DNA of 64,000 bases from Physella acuta (taxonomy: Eukaryota > Mollusca > Gastropoda > Physidae). Location of the stretch: contig NW_026732690.1 of the NCBI RefSeq assembly GCF_028476545.1, positions 162,501-226,500 of the forward strand. Direction: 5' to 3'. Numbering within the stretch: the first letter of the stretch is position 1; every line of letters starts with the position of its first letter. This document shows, piece after piece, positions 27,101 to 43,875 of this stretch. Below the pieces are notes generated by a model. That model worked only from the letters and a program-made list of their open reading frames with translations, made no database searches and was not told the origin of the DNA. A program made the translations under genes and the position numbers.

Positions 27101-27378
27101 CTCAGTTTCACGATTTTAACAACACAAGAGATTTGTTAGAAGAATCAAGACAGGTAAAATAAAATCATTTAGCAAACAATTTTATTAGAATGATATTTCC
27201 TTGTGATACATCAAGTTTTCTCTGACATTCACAGAAACTCATGAGAAAGTTGGATAACAGAGTCCAAAGTGTGGTAAAACGTGTCAAGCCTAATTCCTTG
27301 GTGGCTGTGGTAATGACAGGAAGAGAATCTGTTGGAGAAACTGCCCACAACATGGCAGTATTGGTCACAATCACCTGA
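21191..27378 (+). CDS. REXO5: REXO5-like DEDDh RNA exonuclease (13 exons)
   Basis: Predicted 3'-5' RNA exonuclease of the DEDDh fold. Relatives trim RNA 3' ends in the nucleus. Exons: 21191-21289, 22118-22278, 23276-23402, 23544-23646, 23776-23925, 24200-24285, 24470-24588, 24796-24934, 25577-25677, 26070-26158, 26279-26779, 26969-27153, 27235-27378. All phases agree and give 667 aa from the first ATG used here. Catalytic residues are visible: LDCEM (Asp239, Glu241), Asp323 in SLNCDLLALK, and His372/Asp377 in GHCSTED. The stretch from LDCEMCLTS to HPYVIDTS closely follows vertebrate REXO5. An acidic serine-rich linker (SSSSSSDSEDESS) follows; the C-terminal part shows no clear RRM, unlike vertebrate REXO5. 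Two exon borders are duplicated (24016-24242 and 25659-25715). A Helitron-like copy sits in the intron at 24935-25576. Confidence 0.92.
21511..21650 (+). mobile_element. tRNA-derived SINE head in REXO5 intron 1
   Basis: A-box-like GGCGTGGTCGAGTCGG, then a B-box GAGTTCGAACCC about 45 bases later. This is the usual promoter of a tRNA-derived SINE. A diverged second head lies 260 bases downstream. Confidence 0.65.
21775..21885 (+). mobile_element. Second, diverged tRNA-derived SINE head
   Basis: It repeats the layout of the copy at 21511: GGTGTGGTAGAGTAGGCAAA, 'ttcatggttgataaaa', then GAGTTCAAACCCTC and 'cagataaggctcg'. The two heads in tandem suggest a dimeric SINE or two insertions. Confidence 0.6.
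24016..24242 (+). repeat. Tandem duplication of an acceptor plus exon start in REXO5
   Basis: Two adjacent copies of about 113 bp each contain 'gtgatctttaacag' and the first 40 bases of exon 6 (KYHNFVYTKDCYKK). The second copy is the real exon border (acceptor at 24198-24199). In the first copy the exon part is shorter by some bases, so it cannot keep the reading frame and is a decoy or dead copy. Confidence 0.85.
25076..25490 (+). mobile_element. Helitron-like non-autonomous element, copy C
   Basis: Full-length relative of the 1460 and 1844 copies, in a REXO5 intron. It begins TCTATATATATGATTC after an A and ends GGTCGGCTCGCTA before a T, with a 3' hairpin (GCGGCGTAT/ATATGCTGC with wobbles). 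Insertion between A and T without target duplication fits Helitrons. The last four bases, GCTA, differ from the canonical CTRR. Confidence 0.55.
25659..25715 (+). repeat. Duplicated splice donor at the end of REXO5 exon 9
   Basis: 'gacacaat', three or four variable bases, then 'ttcttagggtaagtt' occurs twice, 35 bases apart. The first holds the true exon end (25677) and donor GTAAGT. The second is a copy of the exon tail and donor inside the intron. Confidence 0.85.
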
Positions 27379-29573
27379 TACAGAAACAGCTTTGTTGTTT
27401 TAAGTTGGCTGCATCCCTTTTGCTGGAAATGGTTTCTCCAGTGTTACCCGACACTTAATTTGTTATTTTATGATGTCACTGGTTTGTTTCATAATTGTTA
27501 AACAATTAAATGACGATATTTTACATATAAATAATTTTAATGAATTTGAATGAAAGATGAATAAGTAAAATGCTAAACACAGGAGTACAAAAGTAAATAA
27601 TATCTATCAAGGTTTATAATACTTGTGAGGAGTTGAACATTATAATTCTAGGACTTCTAACTAAAAGCTAATCAGACATAACAAACATGAGATCTAAATT
27701 ATGAAAAAGTGTCTTGGAAGAGAATCACATACATTATGTGAGACACTAAATGTATAATGCTATTACATAACACAAACTATAACTGAATTCAGACTCATTA
27801 CTGTTTAAATAATACCAAAAATAATTTCATATGTTTGTGAAATCTGACAGTTTGATTGAGTGCTCATATTCATGTAAATTTAAATTGGTGTTTTGCAAAA
27901 GTAAGGCAGATTTGATATTAATGCTCAGTCATGAACTCATGGCCTCACAAAGTAATCTTTCAATTTTTAAACAAAAATTTTGAAGTGCGATGCTAGTTTT
28001 GTTGCTGAGTACAGGTGACAAAATTGCAATCCATTTAAAATGACAATAATGAAGTTGACTTGTCCTTTACATTATACTTATAGAAAAAAGATCAGAAAAA
28101 CAGTTCCCAAGAAACTGAGGATCTATTAGCTTGCTTGTACCATAAGCCATGATAGTGGTCAAGTAAATAAGGTGTTTACTTATAAATCAATAAAGTATAA
28201 TCATTAAATAGCTGACTTATAAAACCTACAGCAACAGAAGAATATCATTGGGATTTTCCAAAAGGCTCAGCATATGAGTTACCTTAAAGTCTATCTATCT
28301 CAGGACTACTCAAACAATTGGACAAAAAAAAGAAGCAAAACAAACTAAAGAAAACATCAATGAATTATTTAATCATACATTACTTAGACAACTGGATTTC
28401 ACACATAGACTATATATTCTGCGGTTAAACATTATCCAAGTAAAAATGCATCATAAAACTGAACCTGATGACATTATCTCATGCAGCATTTCCTACTCAC
28501 CATTTGACAAAAACAATCAGGAAGCAAAGTGATTCAAATATTTTAATAAATTGTGTATACACAAATACTAATAAATAAGGAATAAATTAAAAAAATAAAA
28601 CAACCTGAGTACATTTTTCATCAAGACCGACCTAGGTTGACATAAAATTTTATGTTGTTCTGTAGTCTCCCTAAGTGAATTTTTTTAAAGAATAAGTAAT
28701 CTGTAAATTCGAAATATATTGGAAATTTAGAATTAAATAAGGAATGTGTCAATTCTTTATCGATTTAAGGGAAATCACGTTTCCAAGGTAAACAAAGTCT
28801 TGAGATAAAATTTATTTATAGCCTTTCAAAAAATTATTTTAAAAACTATATTGAAAAGTAATATGAATTCAGAGATCCTGTTTACACATTAGAAATGGAC
28901 TCTGGAAACCAACCATAAATAACAACAAAATAAAAATGTTTCTTTTATAAATGATAATGTCATATTATCAGGAAGTTTCCATGCACATCTTAATCTTGAT
29001 TAAGTACCACTATATTAACTATATAAATAAGAATCAGAGAGTAACTACAAATATTGTTGTTTTTTTCCCAATGCAGTATATATTATGTGAAGCAATAAAT
29101 ATAAAGTGGAACATACAATGATGACTTTTAACTTTTAAAATGGCTTTCTTACACAAGTTGAAACAAAAAGCCATTAAAATGATGCAGAACACTTTACAGT
29201 ATATTATAAAATTAAATTTTTAAAAGTTTAGCAAGGTCATTTGATATATACATTTGAAATGTGAAACAAACTAAAAAATAATATCATAACTAAATAGTCA
29301 TAAGTTAAGACATCAACTAAATATATCACATAAACACAAATGCACAGACGGAGCAATAACACTAAAGAAATTACTAGAAAAAACTCTTGAAAATAAAATA
29401 GTGTTTCATTTATTATTAATAAATCTAAATACATCTTTCCTATCAGTTTAGCTCTTCTTATTTAACTTACGCAAATATTTTAAATTTAAGACGATTTAAA
29501 AAAAGATTATAATAAAAATACAGGATTTCATTTTAAAAATATAAACAAAAGAAAGATGTTAAAAAAATTATTC

Positions 29574-29596
29574 CCCCCCCCCCCCCCCCCCCCCCC
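29574..29596 (+). repeat. Poly-C tract
   Basis: 23 consecutive C in AT-rich intergenic sequence between REXO5 and NAA60. Confidence 0.98.
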
Positions 29597-31084
29597 GAGC
29601 TGACATGCTAAGTTGGGTGAGTTTAATACTGAGAATATGGATAGAATGATGATTTGATTGATGAAAGCAATGCTGGCTGATAGTACTACACAGATTTGTT
29701 CAAGTAGAAAAATAAATATAAATATTCAAATTAGAAAACTGTTAAATACTGATGAAGAATGTACATGTATATCAACATTTGATCATTACAATAATTATGT
29801 TAATATATTATATCTGCTTAAGTATGCAGCACATGAAATATTGGTTATGCTGACAGGGAGCTTTTAAATTGAGAAACATTTGGACAGAACAAAAATCATA
29901 AGTTAAAATGCTACATCTTTTCTAGTTTATGTGGAACTGGAGTAGGCTTGTAAAACTTGTGACCCTTTACACTTTACTACAATGTGAGTTGGCCTGTACC
30001 TCTCTCAATTTTGAGATCAAGCTCAAATTATGTGGCGGTCATGCAGAGTATTAATTTAGGGATTTTTTTGTTACTTCTAATTAGTTCTTTACACACACTT
30101 GCAAGAAAATTCTGACTTAAGTGTACTTGTCTTAAATATGAAAATGTTATTTAAAACCAACCTTCTTTCAGAATCATTTTTCACAGTACAGCATAAGTCA
30201 TAGCACAGAGACAAACATGTCAACTTTTTAAACAATCTTCACTGTACAAATCATTACTCAAAACCAACAAATTCTGGTAATTAATTGATAGGTCAAATGC
30301 CAAATAACTTTTTGATCCCACATTAACTATTTTTCTCTATAAACCAGTTAAAATTAAACATGAATAAATATAATTACCCCTGTGCACTGAAAATAAATGA
30401 AGTCACAGAGAAATGCATTATTTGAACAAAAAGTTAACTATACCATCTTCTGTAGTGATACACATTGCAATAAGGGAGCAGCATATTAGTTATGCTAAAG
30501 GCACTTTAAAAAAATATTCTAGAACACTATTGATACCTTTTTGAAAAATTGTATGCCTTGCAGTTAATTAAACCATGAAGGTGCCCAATCCATCAAACCT
30601 GTCATTACACTTATTCATCACAATGTATCAGTCTGATACCTTTGAAAAAGAAACTGATATCACAAGAAGTATTAACAACACCTCACATATCTATGAGATA
30701 AAAATGATGGGTAAAGATTTAAAAAACAAAAACTATCACTACTCAATAGAAATTTACTGAATAAAGATAGTGTAAGGTCAACAACAATATAAATGTTTTT
30801 AATACCCCAAACACAGGACTAGTGGTATACAAGTATTAGAGTGGAGCAATAAAACATCTAATACAATGATCTATACCATAGATCAAAGGGATTGTGAAGA
30901 CTAGACTACAAAACAAATGTATTTTTTCAACTTAAACTGAATGATTGGTCACAAGAATGTAAGCTGTCAAGCCAGCAAAAAAATAAAATAAATACAAGTT
31001 TTTATAAGCATTCACAGATTGATCAGTGTAAAAAATAAACTTTAGGCAAACAACACAATGTTTAACAGTGTTTTCCCAATGTGA

Positions 31085-31375
31085 AATTGCATTGTAAGCT
31101 ATCTTATTTTGTTCCCCTAGAATAGACAATAAATTAACGCTTCAAAACCAAACGAATAATCTCTTGAAGCTGCTTATTTGTTCCCCTAGAATAGATAAAA
31201 CATTAACTCTTCTAATTCCAAACCAACTGAATAGTCTCTTGAAGCTGCTTATTTGTTCCCCTATAATAGACAAAACGTTAACTCTTCTAATTCCAAACCA
31301 ACTGAATTGTTGCTTGAAGCTGCTTATTTGTTCCCCTAGAAGAGCCAACATATGACCTGTTTAAACCAACTGAAT
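31085..31375. repeat. 75-bp tandem repeat downstream of NAA60
   Basis: Three to four units share 'gctgcttatttgttcccc', 'agaatagaca', 'ttaactcttctaattcc' and 'aaaccaactgaat'. It lies 560-850 bases past the NAA60 stop, possibly inside its 3' UTR. Confidence 0.8.
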
Positions 31376-31935
31376 TTTCCCCATTTGAAGGTGCTTATCA
31401 CAACATGGCTCCAAAAAGTTGAAGAAACATCCAGTGTTTGTAAAATAGCAAGATTAAATTGAGCTGATATACAAAAGAAGTTCATCAGCTGTTGTGTGAG
31501 ACTTCCGTCACTGATCTAGATAACAAACGCTGGACAATATTTCTGACAGCACTGTAGACTTGACGAGGAAGTGCACAAGGTTGTAGCTTTGTCACTACAG
31601 TGCTGCAGTGTGTTAAATAATCAGTGCTAACATTAAGGAAATAATTAGACTTTCTGAGCAAACAAAAATAAACATGTCTATGCTGTTCAAGTATTAAAAG
31701 CATGAAAACCATTAATACAAGCACTTAATTTCATTTACCAAATGCAACCTAAATCTAAGAAAAACAAAGGCTTTATATATGAGAATACAGAAAATCAGGA
31801 GTGTAACAAAATTATTTAAAATCAAAGTTCAAAAATTGTGATGAGCTGTAGACTTATAACACAACAATTTAAATCACACACTAAATTTATACAAACCTGC
31901 CATAAATCTTAAAACAGATCCATTTTTTTCAGCGC

Positions 31936-33495
31936 TTAACGACCACTAATGTTTGCAGCAATGAACTTTACTTTATCAAGGCACAAGTTAAAGACTTTAG
32001 AAACACATGCATATACGCTAAAGCCACAATTTATGAAAGGATATAAAATAGACCAGGGAGGTTCGCCACCATTTATGTAAAGCACATAAGAATATCCATC
32101 TCTGGCTTTTCCTTGTATTGCGTAGTAGTATGGTAGAAAGAGATGCCGCCGAAACCTGCGCCTCTCGTAGAATCTAAGAGCAACTGTGTTAGTGGACAGC
32201 ACATGAAGATACACTGCCTTGCAATCTGCACGGTCCTTAGATGTTAGGTATGATAGTAGGCTGTCCAACAGTAGTGATGCTAGTGAGAGTATATCAACAT
32301 TCAGGAATGGTAGAATTAAGTTAAAGGAATATCTTTCATTTATTTCATTATTAACTCTTACAGCCACTAGAGCAAACTCTGTCAATTCACTTCCCTCATT
32401 CCTGATCTATTTTTGCTTTCTTTTCCTTATGTTGGATACTGAGAATGTTCATTAAACAGGAGCACAGTATATAAATAAAATATTTGACAGGTTATCACTG
32501 TTTACTTGAAAGAGGAACAGCCAAACCTTAATTTTTATTTATTTATAAAGATTTACCAGTTTTAGTTATTTTGAATAGATCTTTAAGCATATAAATAACA
32601 GAAATGTGTATTGAAATTGCTTGTTGAATTAGATTTTTATGCCTTAACTGTAAATAGTTTGCAGTGAAATCATAAAAGTTTATCATACCAATGCCATTGC
32701 GCCTAAAATCTCCAACAACTCCTAAACTGAGTATATAAGCAACCTGTGCAGTGGGTGGATAGTAGCTAGCCAGTAGATCACCATCCTAAAAAAGTTGAAC
32801 ATGTAAACAAAAAATATGACAAAATAATAGTAATAAAAAGGTAGAACATTAAAATTGAATCACCAAGAAAGTCACAAATATGACTGATTTGTGAATTGAT
32901 TTATTGTAAATTTATGTTGTATGTAAGTCATAAGTTAGGGTCAGTTTGAAGAAGTTAAGTACTTACTTCCTTGTTCAGTTTTCCTTGAGGTTTAAGCTCT
33001 GCCACAATCAGACCTATAATACGAGCGTGATGGGTGGCAGCTAAAGAATAAAATCTTGAGTTGGAAGTGATCTCTTCATACCACGAATCTGGATATCTAA
33101 TTAGAACATTAACAATATAATAGTATAATACAACAGCACCAATTATTTTAAACAAAGACTAAATCCCAGAGAAAGAAAACTATTCTACATATTAATTTAA
33201 AAGTAGCTGATTAAAACACAAAATATATTTTTAAGTTTCAGGCATAATGTAGCATTTTTAAAAATATTACTTAATACAAATGTATCATCTATCTTAAGCA
33301 AAATGAAATATAAATAACAGTTATAAGGCAATCATGAGCTTACTCTATTGGAAACCATTCTCTACAAAGTTTCTTTACTTCAGCCACATCTGCAGGACCA
33401 AGAAAACGTAACTGTACTTCTTGCTGCACACTGAGAGCAAGTGGGGACTGTCCTGCCATGTCAGTTTCACATGACATTACCTCTTGTTCTAACAT
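31936..33495 (-). CDS. NAA60: N-alpha-acetyltransferase 60 (4 coding exons)
   Basis: NatF, a GNAT-fold enzyme that acetylates N-termini of transmembrane proteins facing the cytosol and sits on the Golgi. Exons in transcript order: 33495-33344, 33096-32967, 32785-32689, 32279-31936; phases agree and give 240 aa, the usual length. Family signatures: REWFPIEYPDSWYEEITSN, VAYILSLGVV, the acetyl-CoA loop RRNGIA, KAVYLHVLSTN and DGYSYVLYINGGEPPW. The C-terminal tail is hydrophobic and cysteine-bearing, as expected for the amphipathic helices that anchor NatF to membranes. The ATG at 33495 is chosen because the alignment with NAA60 starts soon after. The frame is open a further 8 codons upstream to a probable acceptor near 33520, so translation could begin in an earlier exon. 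Confidence 0.95.
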
Positions 33496-35291
33496 TAAAT
33501 TTGTCTTAATTTCATTCGCCTAAATAAAATAACTGTTAACTGTCTTTTTAATTAAAGAAGTCACTAGATCAACGAAACTGGTAAAGCATAATACATTGTT
33601 TTGGGTTCTTCACAAGATCTCAATAACTGTCACATTTTCTTTTATCTGAAAATAATGAAAACAAAGAGAAATAAATGGACAGAACATGAGAATAAATGAA
33701 ATATGCTTCATATAACTGTTGAAAACTGCAACAATATTTATTATTTAATATTGAAGAAGCTGAATGTTAAATTATAAAATTAAATAGGCCTACTACTAAA
33801 TAGATAATATTTGCACTTGAAGAGCCACCAGTAGATTCTAAATTCTGATACTTTGTAAGAAAAAAAAATAGGCCTAAATGACTAAATGAAGTAATGAAGT
33901 AAATTAGTAAAATAGTAAATGTGTAGTAGGCCCTAAGTCAATTGTATTCTTTGGGCTTATTGGACCTGGATCCGAATAGAATAGCCACTTCATTTAAATA
34001 TTTTTTAGTCTTTAGATCTATCATCTAGATCTAGATCTAGTCGTGAGAATTGCTGTTCTATGACTGAAACCAGTGCTTGCAAAAGACTTCACAAGATTGA
34101 AAAAGAGACAGTAGTTCATAGTTTGAAAGACAGAAAAAGTAGCCTAACTCTAACGCCTAACACAGTCACACTCACTAAAAACCACAATCTAACTACAATA
34201 ACATCATTTACTAAATGATTCATTTAGTATTTAGTATTTTATTTAGTAGCCTATTTATTTAATATTTATTATTTAGTAGATCTACAATATTTAGATCTAG
34301 ATCTAGATCTAGTCATTTATCATTTATTTATCTCACATTGTGACACAATTATTACTTTTATTAGACACTGGTAACATCCCTACTTCGAGCGATTAAAAGA
34401 TCTTACCTCATTTAGCCCTTCGCTTACTTCAATCTAGAATAGGTAGATCTAGATCTAGAAAGTGTGTACCTATATTGAGGATTCTGTCTTTTAAAGTCTA
34501 TTTTGTTATTTACTGTCCGGTCCTTTATTATTAAATATACAGAAAATTATTCAGAACGACATGACCAGTTAACATCAGCTGTGAATTGCCATAGCATAAT
34601 TTAAAATTAATCTTTAAAAATCAAATTATTAAATTGCAATTTCAATTATAAATGTTTAAAATGTTTAAAAATTTAAAAGAAACATTTGAATTATTTTATC
34701 AAAATAACTGAATAATTAACCTTAATTGGATAGTGTTATTTTTTTTCCTTTGAGGACTAACCGGCATTTATTTTGCATCTAAACGGGAAGTAAACAGAAG
34801 ACCAGGCCTAAAAATACTAAAAAGTAGCCACAGAGCCAACAATTAGGTCATTTTGTTGCCAAACTAAATTTTAATTTGTTAAAATATGGTTGCAGAATCC
34901 CAGTATGTACTAATAATAGGTCTATCTATCCTATAGATTTAAAAGCTTAATATATAGACATTTGTATAAAAACACAGTTGACCAATGCTACGCCTATGGC
35001 CTATAGCAAATCTAAGAAAAACGTATGTTATAAAATATGTCCAACACACAACACAGCAAAACACAACAAAACAAAACACAACGAAAGCAGGACACAAACT
35101 CGATTAAATGCACATCAGGCCAGTATGTATGCTGCAACCTACACGACTTCCAGTATTCTCTTAAAAAAAAAACAACAATAAAAAGCACATTTTAAAATAG
35201 ACTATCACAACAAAACACTTCGCAATTAAAACCCAAAACACATACACACACACAGACACACAAGCAGAACTCTTTGCGATACGATATAAGG

Positions 35292-35306
35292 CAGAGGCGT
35301 CGCGAG

Positions 35307-35348
<42 letters not shown>

Positions 35349-35646
35349 ATCGCACTGGGTGACACCATTTAGGGGATAACACTAAGACAAAAAAAGTCAA
35401 GATTTATAGAATATTTTTTTTTGCCAATTCAATGAATGGTTAATTAGAGTTTAAAATCATTTTAAGTATTTAATGACAATCCTGACTAGTGTTTGGGGTG
35501 GGGGGGGGGGTGCGGAGTGGTGACACCGTGACGTAAACATATAAAACATGCAAACTATAGAGAAAACAATGCTACACCCAGCTGTATTAACAACCGACTA
35601 TAGATAAACATCATCAGTATTAAACGTGAAAACTTTAAAGCTTTTA

Positions 35647-35691
<45 letters not shown>

Positions 35692-35790
35692 AAGGGGTGT
35701 GTGTGTGACACCAACTGCAAGATTTACAGAGAAAAAAGGGGGGTGACACATGAGGTGCCGCACCGGGTGACACCCGATCTTGCGCCACTG
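35292..35790. mobile_element. hAT-like MITE, copy 2 (expanded)
   Basis: Ends CAGAGGCGTCGCGAGG and CTTGCGCCACTG match the family at 19067, 39871 and 59576. Flanks 'gatataagg' and 'gattaagg' look like a decayed 8-bp target duplication. The interior has expanded with (GT)n at 35310-35347 and a run of about 44 G at 35648-35690. 'cgcaccgggtgacacc' is shared with the copy at 59576. Confidence 0.65.
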
Positions 35791-36261
35791 GATTAAGGCC
35801 CTAATTTGACACAACTCTCTATACAACAAAATCTGATTCACTCGATATAGGCCCTAATATTGATATGATATTCTTAGCAACGATAAGGCCTATGATACAC
35901 ATTTCTTTTGCGCAACTTTTATATGAATATTATTGCACAATTCAAAGAAGACGTCGTGATATACCATTTATAATAGCTGTCCTTTACCTATTAGCTTCCG
36001 CTCTCCCGAGGTCATCGCCATCACAGACACACCCATCCCACACATCCCTTTATGAAATAAACCAACCATTTTCACAACAGGATACCTCACGACACAATCC
36101 GATAGAATCTATTGCGATCCGTAAAAAACTGATAAATTAAGATACAATACACTTTCAACATTCTGTTCACAACACCGAATGCAATACAATTTTTTTTTAG
36201 TTTGCATTCTTTCTTTGCCTTGAGAAAATTAAGTAAAAAGAGCAAAAAAAATTACGCGCTT

Positions 36262-36530
36262 GGGGGTCATCCATAAATGACGTCACGCTTTTTTGGACGA
36301 TTTTTACCCCCCCTCCCCTCCGTCACACATCGTCACAAAAAGCCAGCCCCCCCCCCCCCCCCTAAAATGACGTCATACCTCAGCCTACAACCCCCGTCAA
36401 AATTGCAGTGTGACGTCGCACCATCTGAACCCCCACCCCCCCCTCCCCCTCGTCACACATCGTCACACATCGTCACAAAAAAACGGACCCCCCTCCCCCT
36501 GTGAGTGTGACGTCATTTATGGACGACCCC
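36262..36530. mobile_element. Inverted-repeat MITE carrying CRE-like TGACGTCA sites
   Basis: Terminal inverted repeats of about 24 bp (GGGGTCATCCATAAATGACG and the complement of GTCATTTATGGACGACCCC). TGACGTCA occurs at 36278, 36368 and 36508, with TGACGTCG at 36411. The interior is C-rich with repeated 'cgtcacacat'. Non-coding; superfamily not assigned. It lies about 420 bp upstream of the ependymin-related start codon. Confidence 0.7.
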
Positions 36531-36951
36531 TTCATTGCTTCTATTAAATACCCTTGTAGTATGAATTCAAAAGCAATTTTAATTCTCAATCAGCGATAAA
36601 ATTAAAATTCTCTACGGAAATTTCTCAAGTAATGTTTTTAATGATATTGCCTAACAAGAAGACATTGGTTCGGACATTTAGATTTCTATTGAGAATACAG
36701 TTTTTATACGTGTCATATAGAATATAACTCTAGATAGCCTACCATAATATTGGGCCGAATTATGTTTTTTTTTTCACTTGAAGTAAACGATATATTATAT
36801 TGATTAGACTTGACCTGTCATTATCTTAATGATAAGCGTATGATCTTCGCATGTTAGTACAGGCCTACGTGGCTCTACAATTATCGGATATCACCAAGAC
36901 GCATGGAGAAAAAAGCAACTGCTTACACTTTACAGTTGCACGCCTAATAAA

Positions 36952-41697
<4,746 letters not shown>

Positions 41698-42738
41698 ATG
41701 GTACTATTTAGCGTTTTTAAAAAAATAAAGGAAAACTACATTTTTGTTTTTTTGCTTTTATATTATTTAATTGTTATTAATTAGGTATCTTTAAATTAAA
41801 AAAAAACACAAACAGAACAACTTAATACATTATTTTGACGAAAATTAATAAGGTATGTGAATTAGTTAAGATTAAGCGCATGTTTGGCAAGATTTTGCCG
41901 ACGAGAGAACAGCAAGCGCCAAGTTCTGTTTTTATGCCAGATTGTGCGCTCGGCGAGATCTCCACTGTCAGAGAACAGAAGACACGAGAATCTGTATTCA
42001 ACCTACAAAAAGGTGTCTTTTCCAATTTCTACGTTTTATTAATGTGTCCTGCTTTCTGTTCTGTTGGAACTATTTAGCAATGCGGGTAGTTTTTTATATG
42101 ACTGCATGCCAACTGATAGGTGAACAGTCAACACTGTCCCAAACTCCCAAAATAAAAATGATTCGGGTATGAAAACACGATCGGGAGAAATATAAATACA
42201 CCTGGTTACGAAACAGACTGCTGGTACTTTTTAAGAAAGATTTTTTTATTAAATACCCTTTCAAAACTTAATATCCATGGTACGGAGAGGAAGCTAATGG
42301 CGAAGTAGCAGAAGCTCAATTTCACACTCTTTTTGTTTCTGCACCCTTTTAAAATAATTTCTTAATTATTTGTGTGCGTGTTTACTTCAACCACAAGAGA
42401 ACAAAGAGAAATAACCATATAACGGACAACTTTAAAATGGTTATTTCCCCTTATTTGATCCCAGGAACTGTGATCTAAGTTTCCCTGAGTTTTAGAGGAA
42501 AATCAAAGTTGTCATCTTTGGTAGACAAGAGGGGTGAATGGAAGTGTGGCACAACAATGTGTTCCGTTAGCAGCAATTTGATGTTGGTTTATACAACAGG
42601 CTAATCATTCCCCCCACCCCCCTTCCCACAAAAAGCCAGCACAAACGAAATGACAACTCAACCAGCCTCCCTACAGAACCGACACTGCGCAGTCGTCATG
42701 CAGTGCTAACAGTGTTACATGATACATTCAGATACATA

Positions 42739-42958
42739 CAGAGTTTCTTCCAGGCATCTCTTCGGGGGGGGGGGGGGCTAAGCCCCCCCGAAATTTTTTT
42801 ACCGCCCCCACGAACGAAATTAAATTTATATAATTTATATAGAAAATATATACTTTTAACAGTGTCCGCCCCCCCCCCCCGAAGAAAGTTTACCGCCCCC
42901 CCCCCCGAAGATTTCAAGTGCCCCCCCCCCCCGGGAAAAAAGTCTGGAAGAAACACTG
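42739..42958. mobile_element. Palindromic inverted-repeat MITE
   Basis: Ends CAGAGTTTCTTCCAGGC and GTCTGGAAGAAACACTG are near-perfect inverted repeats. The interior has alternating C-runs and 'gaag' or 'gaaa' spacers and a G13/C7 hairpin at 42763-42790. CAG...CTG ends resemble hAT MITEs, but the flanks give no clean 8-bp duplication. Confidence 0.65.
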
Positions 42959-43634
42959 CATACAAATGGTAGCTGCAGTGAGGTTAATGCAATTAGTAAT
43001 AAAACAGGTGGTGCTAGTTACCTCACAAGTTAAAGACAATTACACTAAATTGCAGGTACAATGGACGTTTCGACCCAAGGTCTTCGTCAGCACACACCAT
43101 TGTGGTTCAAGGCACAGACGTCCTAATTAAGACCTGAGATAATACATAAGTATATCTGTCTGACTGGGTCTATATGGTGGCGCTCATCATATAGAAATAT
43201 ATTAAAATATTTTTTTCTAAATGTCGAATATAAATAATTAAAATTCCATTTTAAGGATAAAAAAAGTAAAAAAAGAAAAACATTTTTATAAGGACAGAAG
43301 TATGCACACTTCGTGTGAATGTGTTGAAAAATGTCACGTGTTCCAAGCCAAAGCTTGTAGGACCAAGTACGGTCAGATAGTGCAGCAATAGGAACATATG
43401 CCAGATTGTAATGATAGACCAGACATTGATTTGCTTTTCTAAAATGAGTTTGGAAAATTTAAAGTACTTGAGCTCCTGATGAGTACAAACACGGCACCAT
43501 CTAGCCTATATTTATTATGCAACTCTGAGCACCAGCAGAAAATATTTTGAGCGCCAGTATCACATCTGCTTTAAGTTCTTGATTGAAACTTTAAACTCTT
43601 GATTCTGCGTGCTAGTTGCTACAGCTAACTGGTT

Positions 43635-43875
43635 CTTCTTCTTCTTCTCCCGTTCGTGTCCAAGACACATGGGGCAGATGAAGTAGAGTTCATCTGTTTC
43701 AGAGACCTCGGCATATGAAGGGCGAGTGTGTCCAGCACTATGCCAAGCCGTCTTTTTTGGTACCCACCAGAGCTGGGTGGACTCAGGGATATTCTACTGA
43801 CTTGAACCCGGATTCGTACTCGAGACTTTCAGGTTAGCAGTCTAGCGCTCTACCGCTAGGCTACGCCTTCCCATA
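43635..43875 (-). mobile_element. tRNA-derived SINE with AAG-rich tail
   Basis: Read on the minus strand: head with A-box-like GTAGCCTAGCGGTAGAGCG and B-box-like GGGTTCAAGTC, a body with CCACCCAGCTCTGGTGGGTACC, the conserved block GATGAACTCTACTTCATCTG, then a tail of AGA repeats (43639-43650 on the plus strand). It shares head or tail with the copies at 56088 and 60704. Confidence 0.75.

Larger units (their letters stand above)
27379..31935. other. Convergent intergenic region / 3' UTRs of REXO5 and NAA60
   Basis: 4.5 kb of AT-rich sequence between two genes whose 3' ends face each other. It holds a poly-C tract at 29574-29596 and a 75-bp tandem repeat at 31085-31375. Short open frames here show no recognisable domain or coding-like composition. 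Confidence 0.6.
33520..36951. other. Divergent intergenic region between NAA60 and the ependymin-related gene
   Basis: 3.4 kb with AGATCT and AGGCCT clusters (33.78-34.46 kb), a hAT-like MITE (35292-35790) carrying a GT microsatellite and a long G-run, and a second inverted-repeat element (36262-36530). Unseen first exons of NAA60 may lie here. No coding sequence was recognised. Confidence 0.6.

Noticed and set aside
29237-30760. Short open frames between REXO5 and NAA60
   Set aside because: AT-rich random frames with no splice context or family similarity.
35644-35841. Poly-proline and poly-glycine frames
   Set aside because: They are produced by the run of about 44 G inside a hAT-like MITE.
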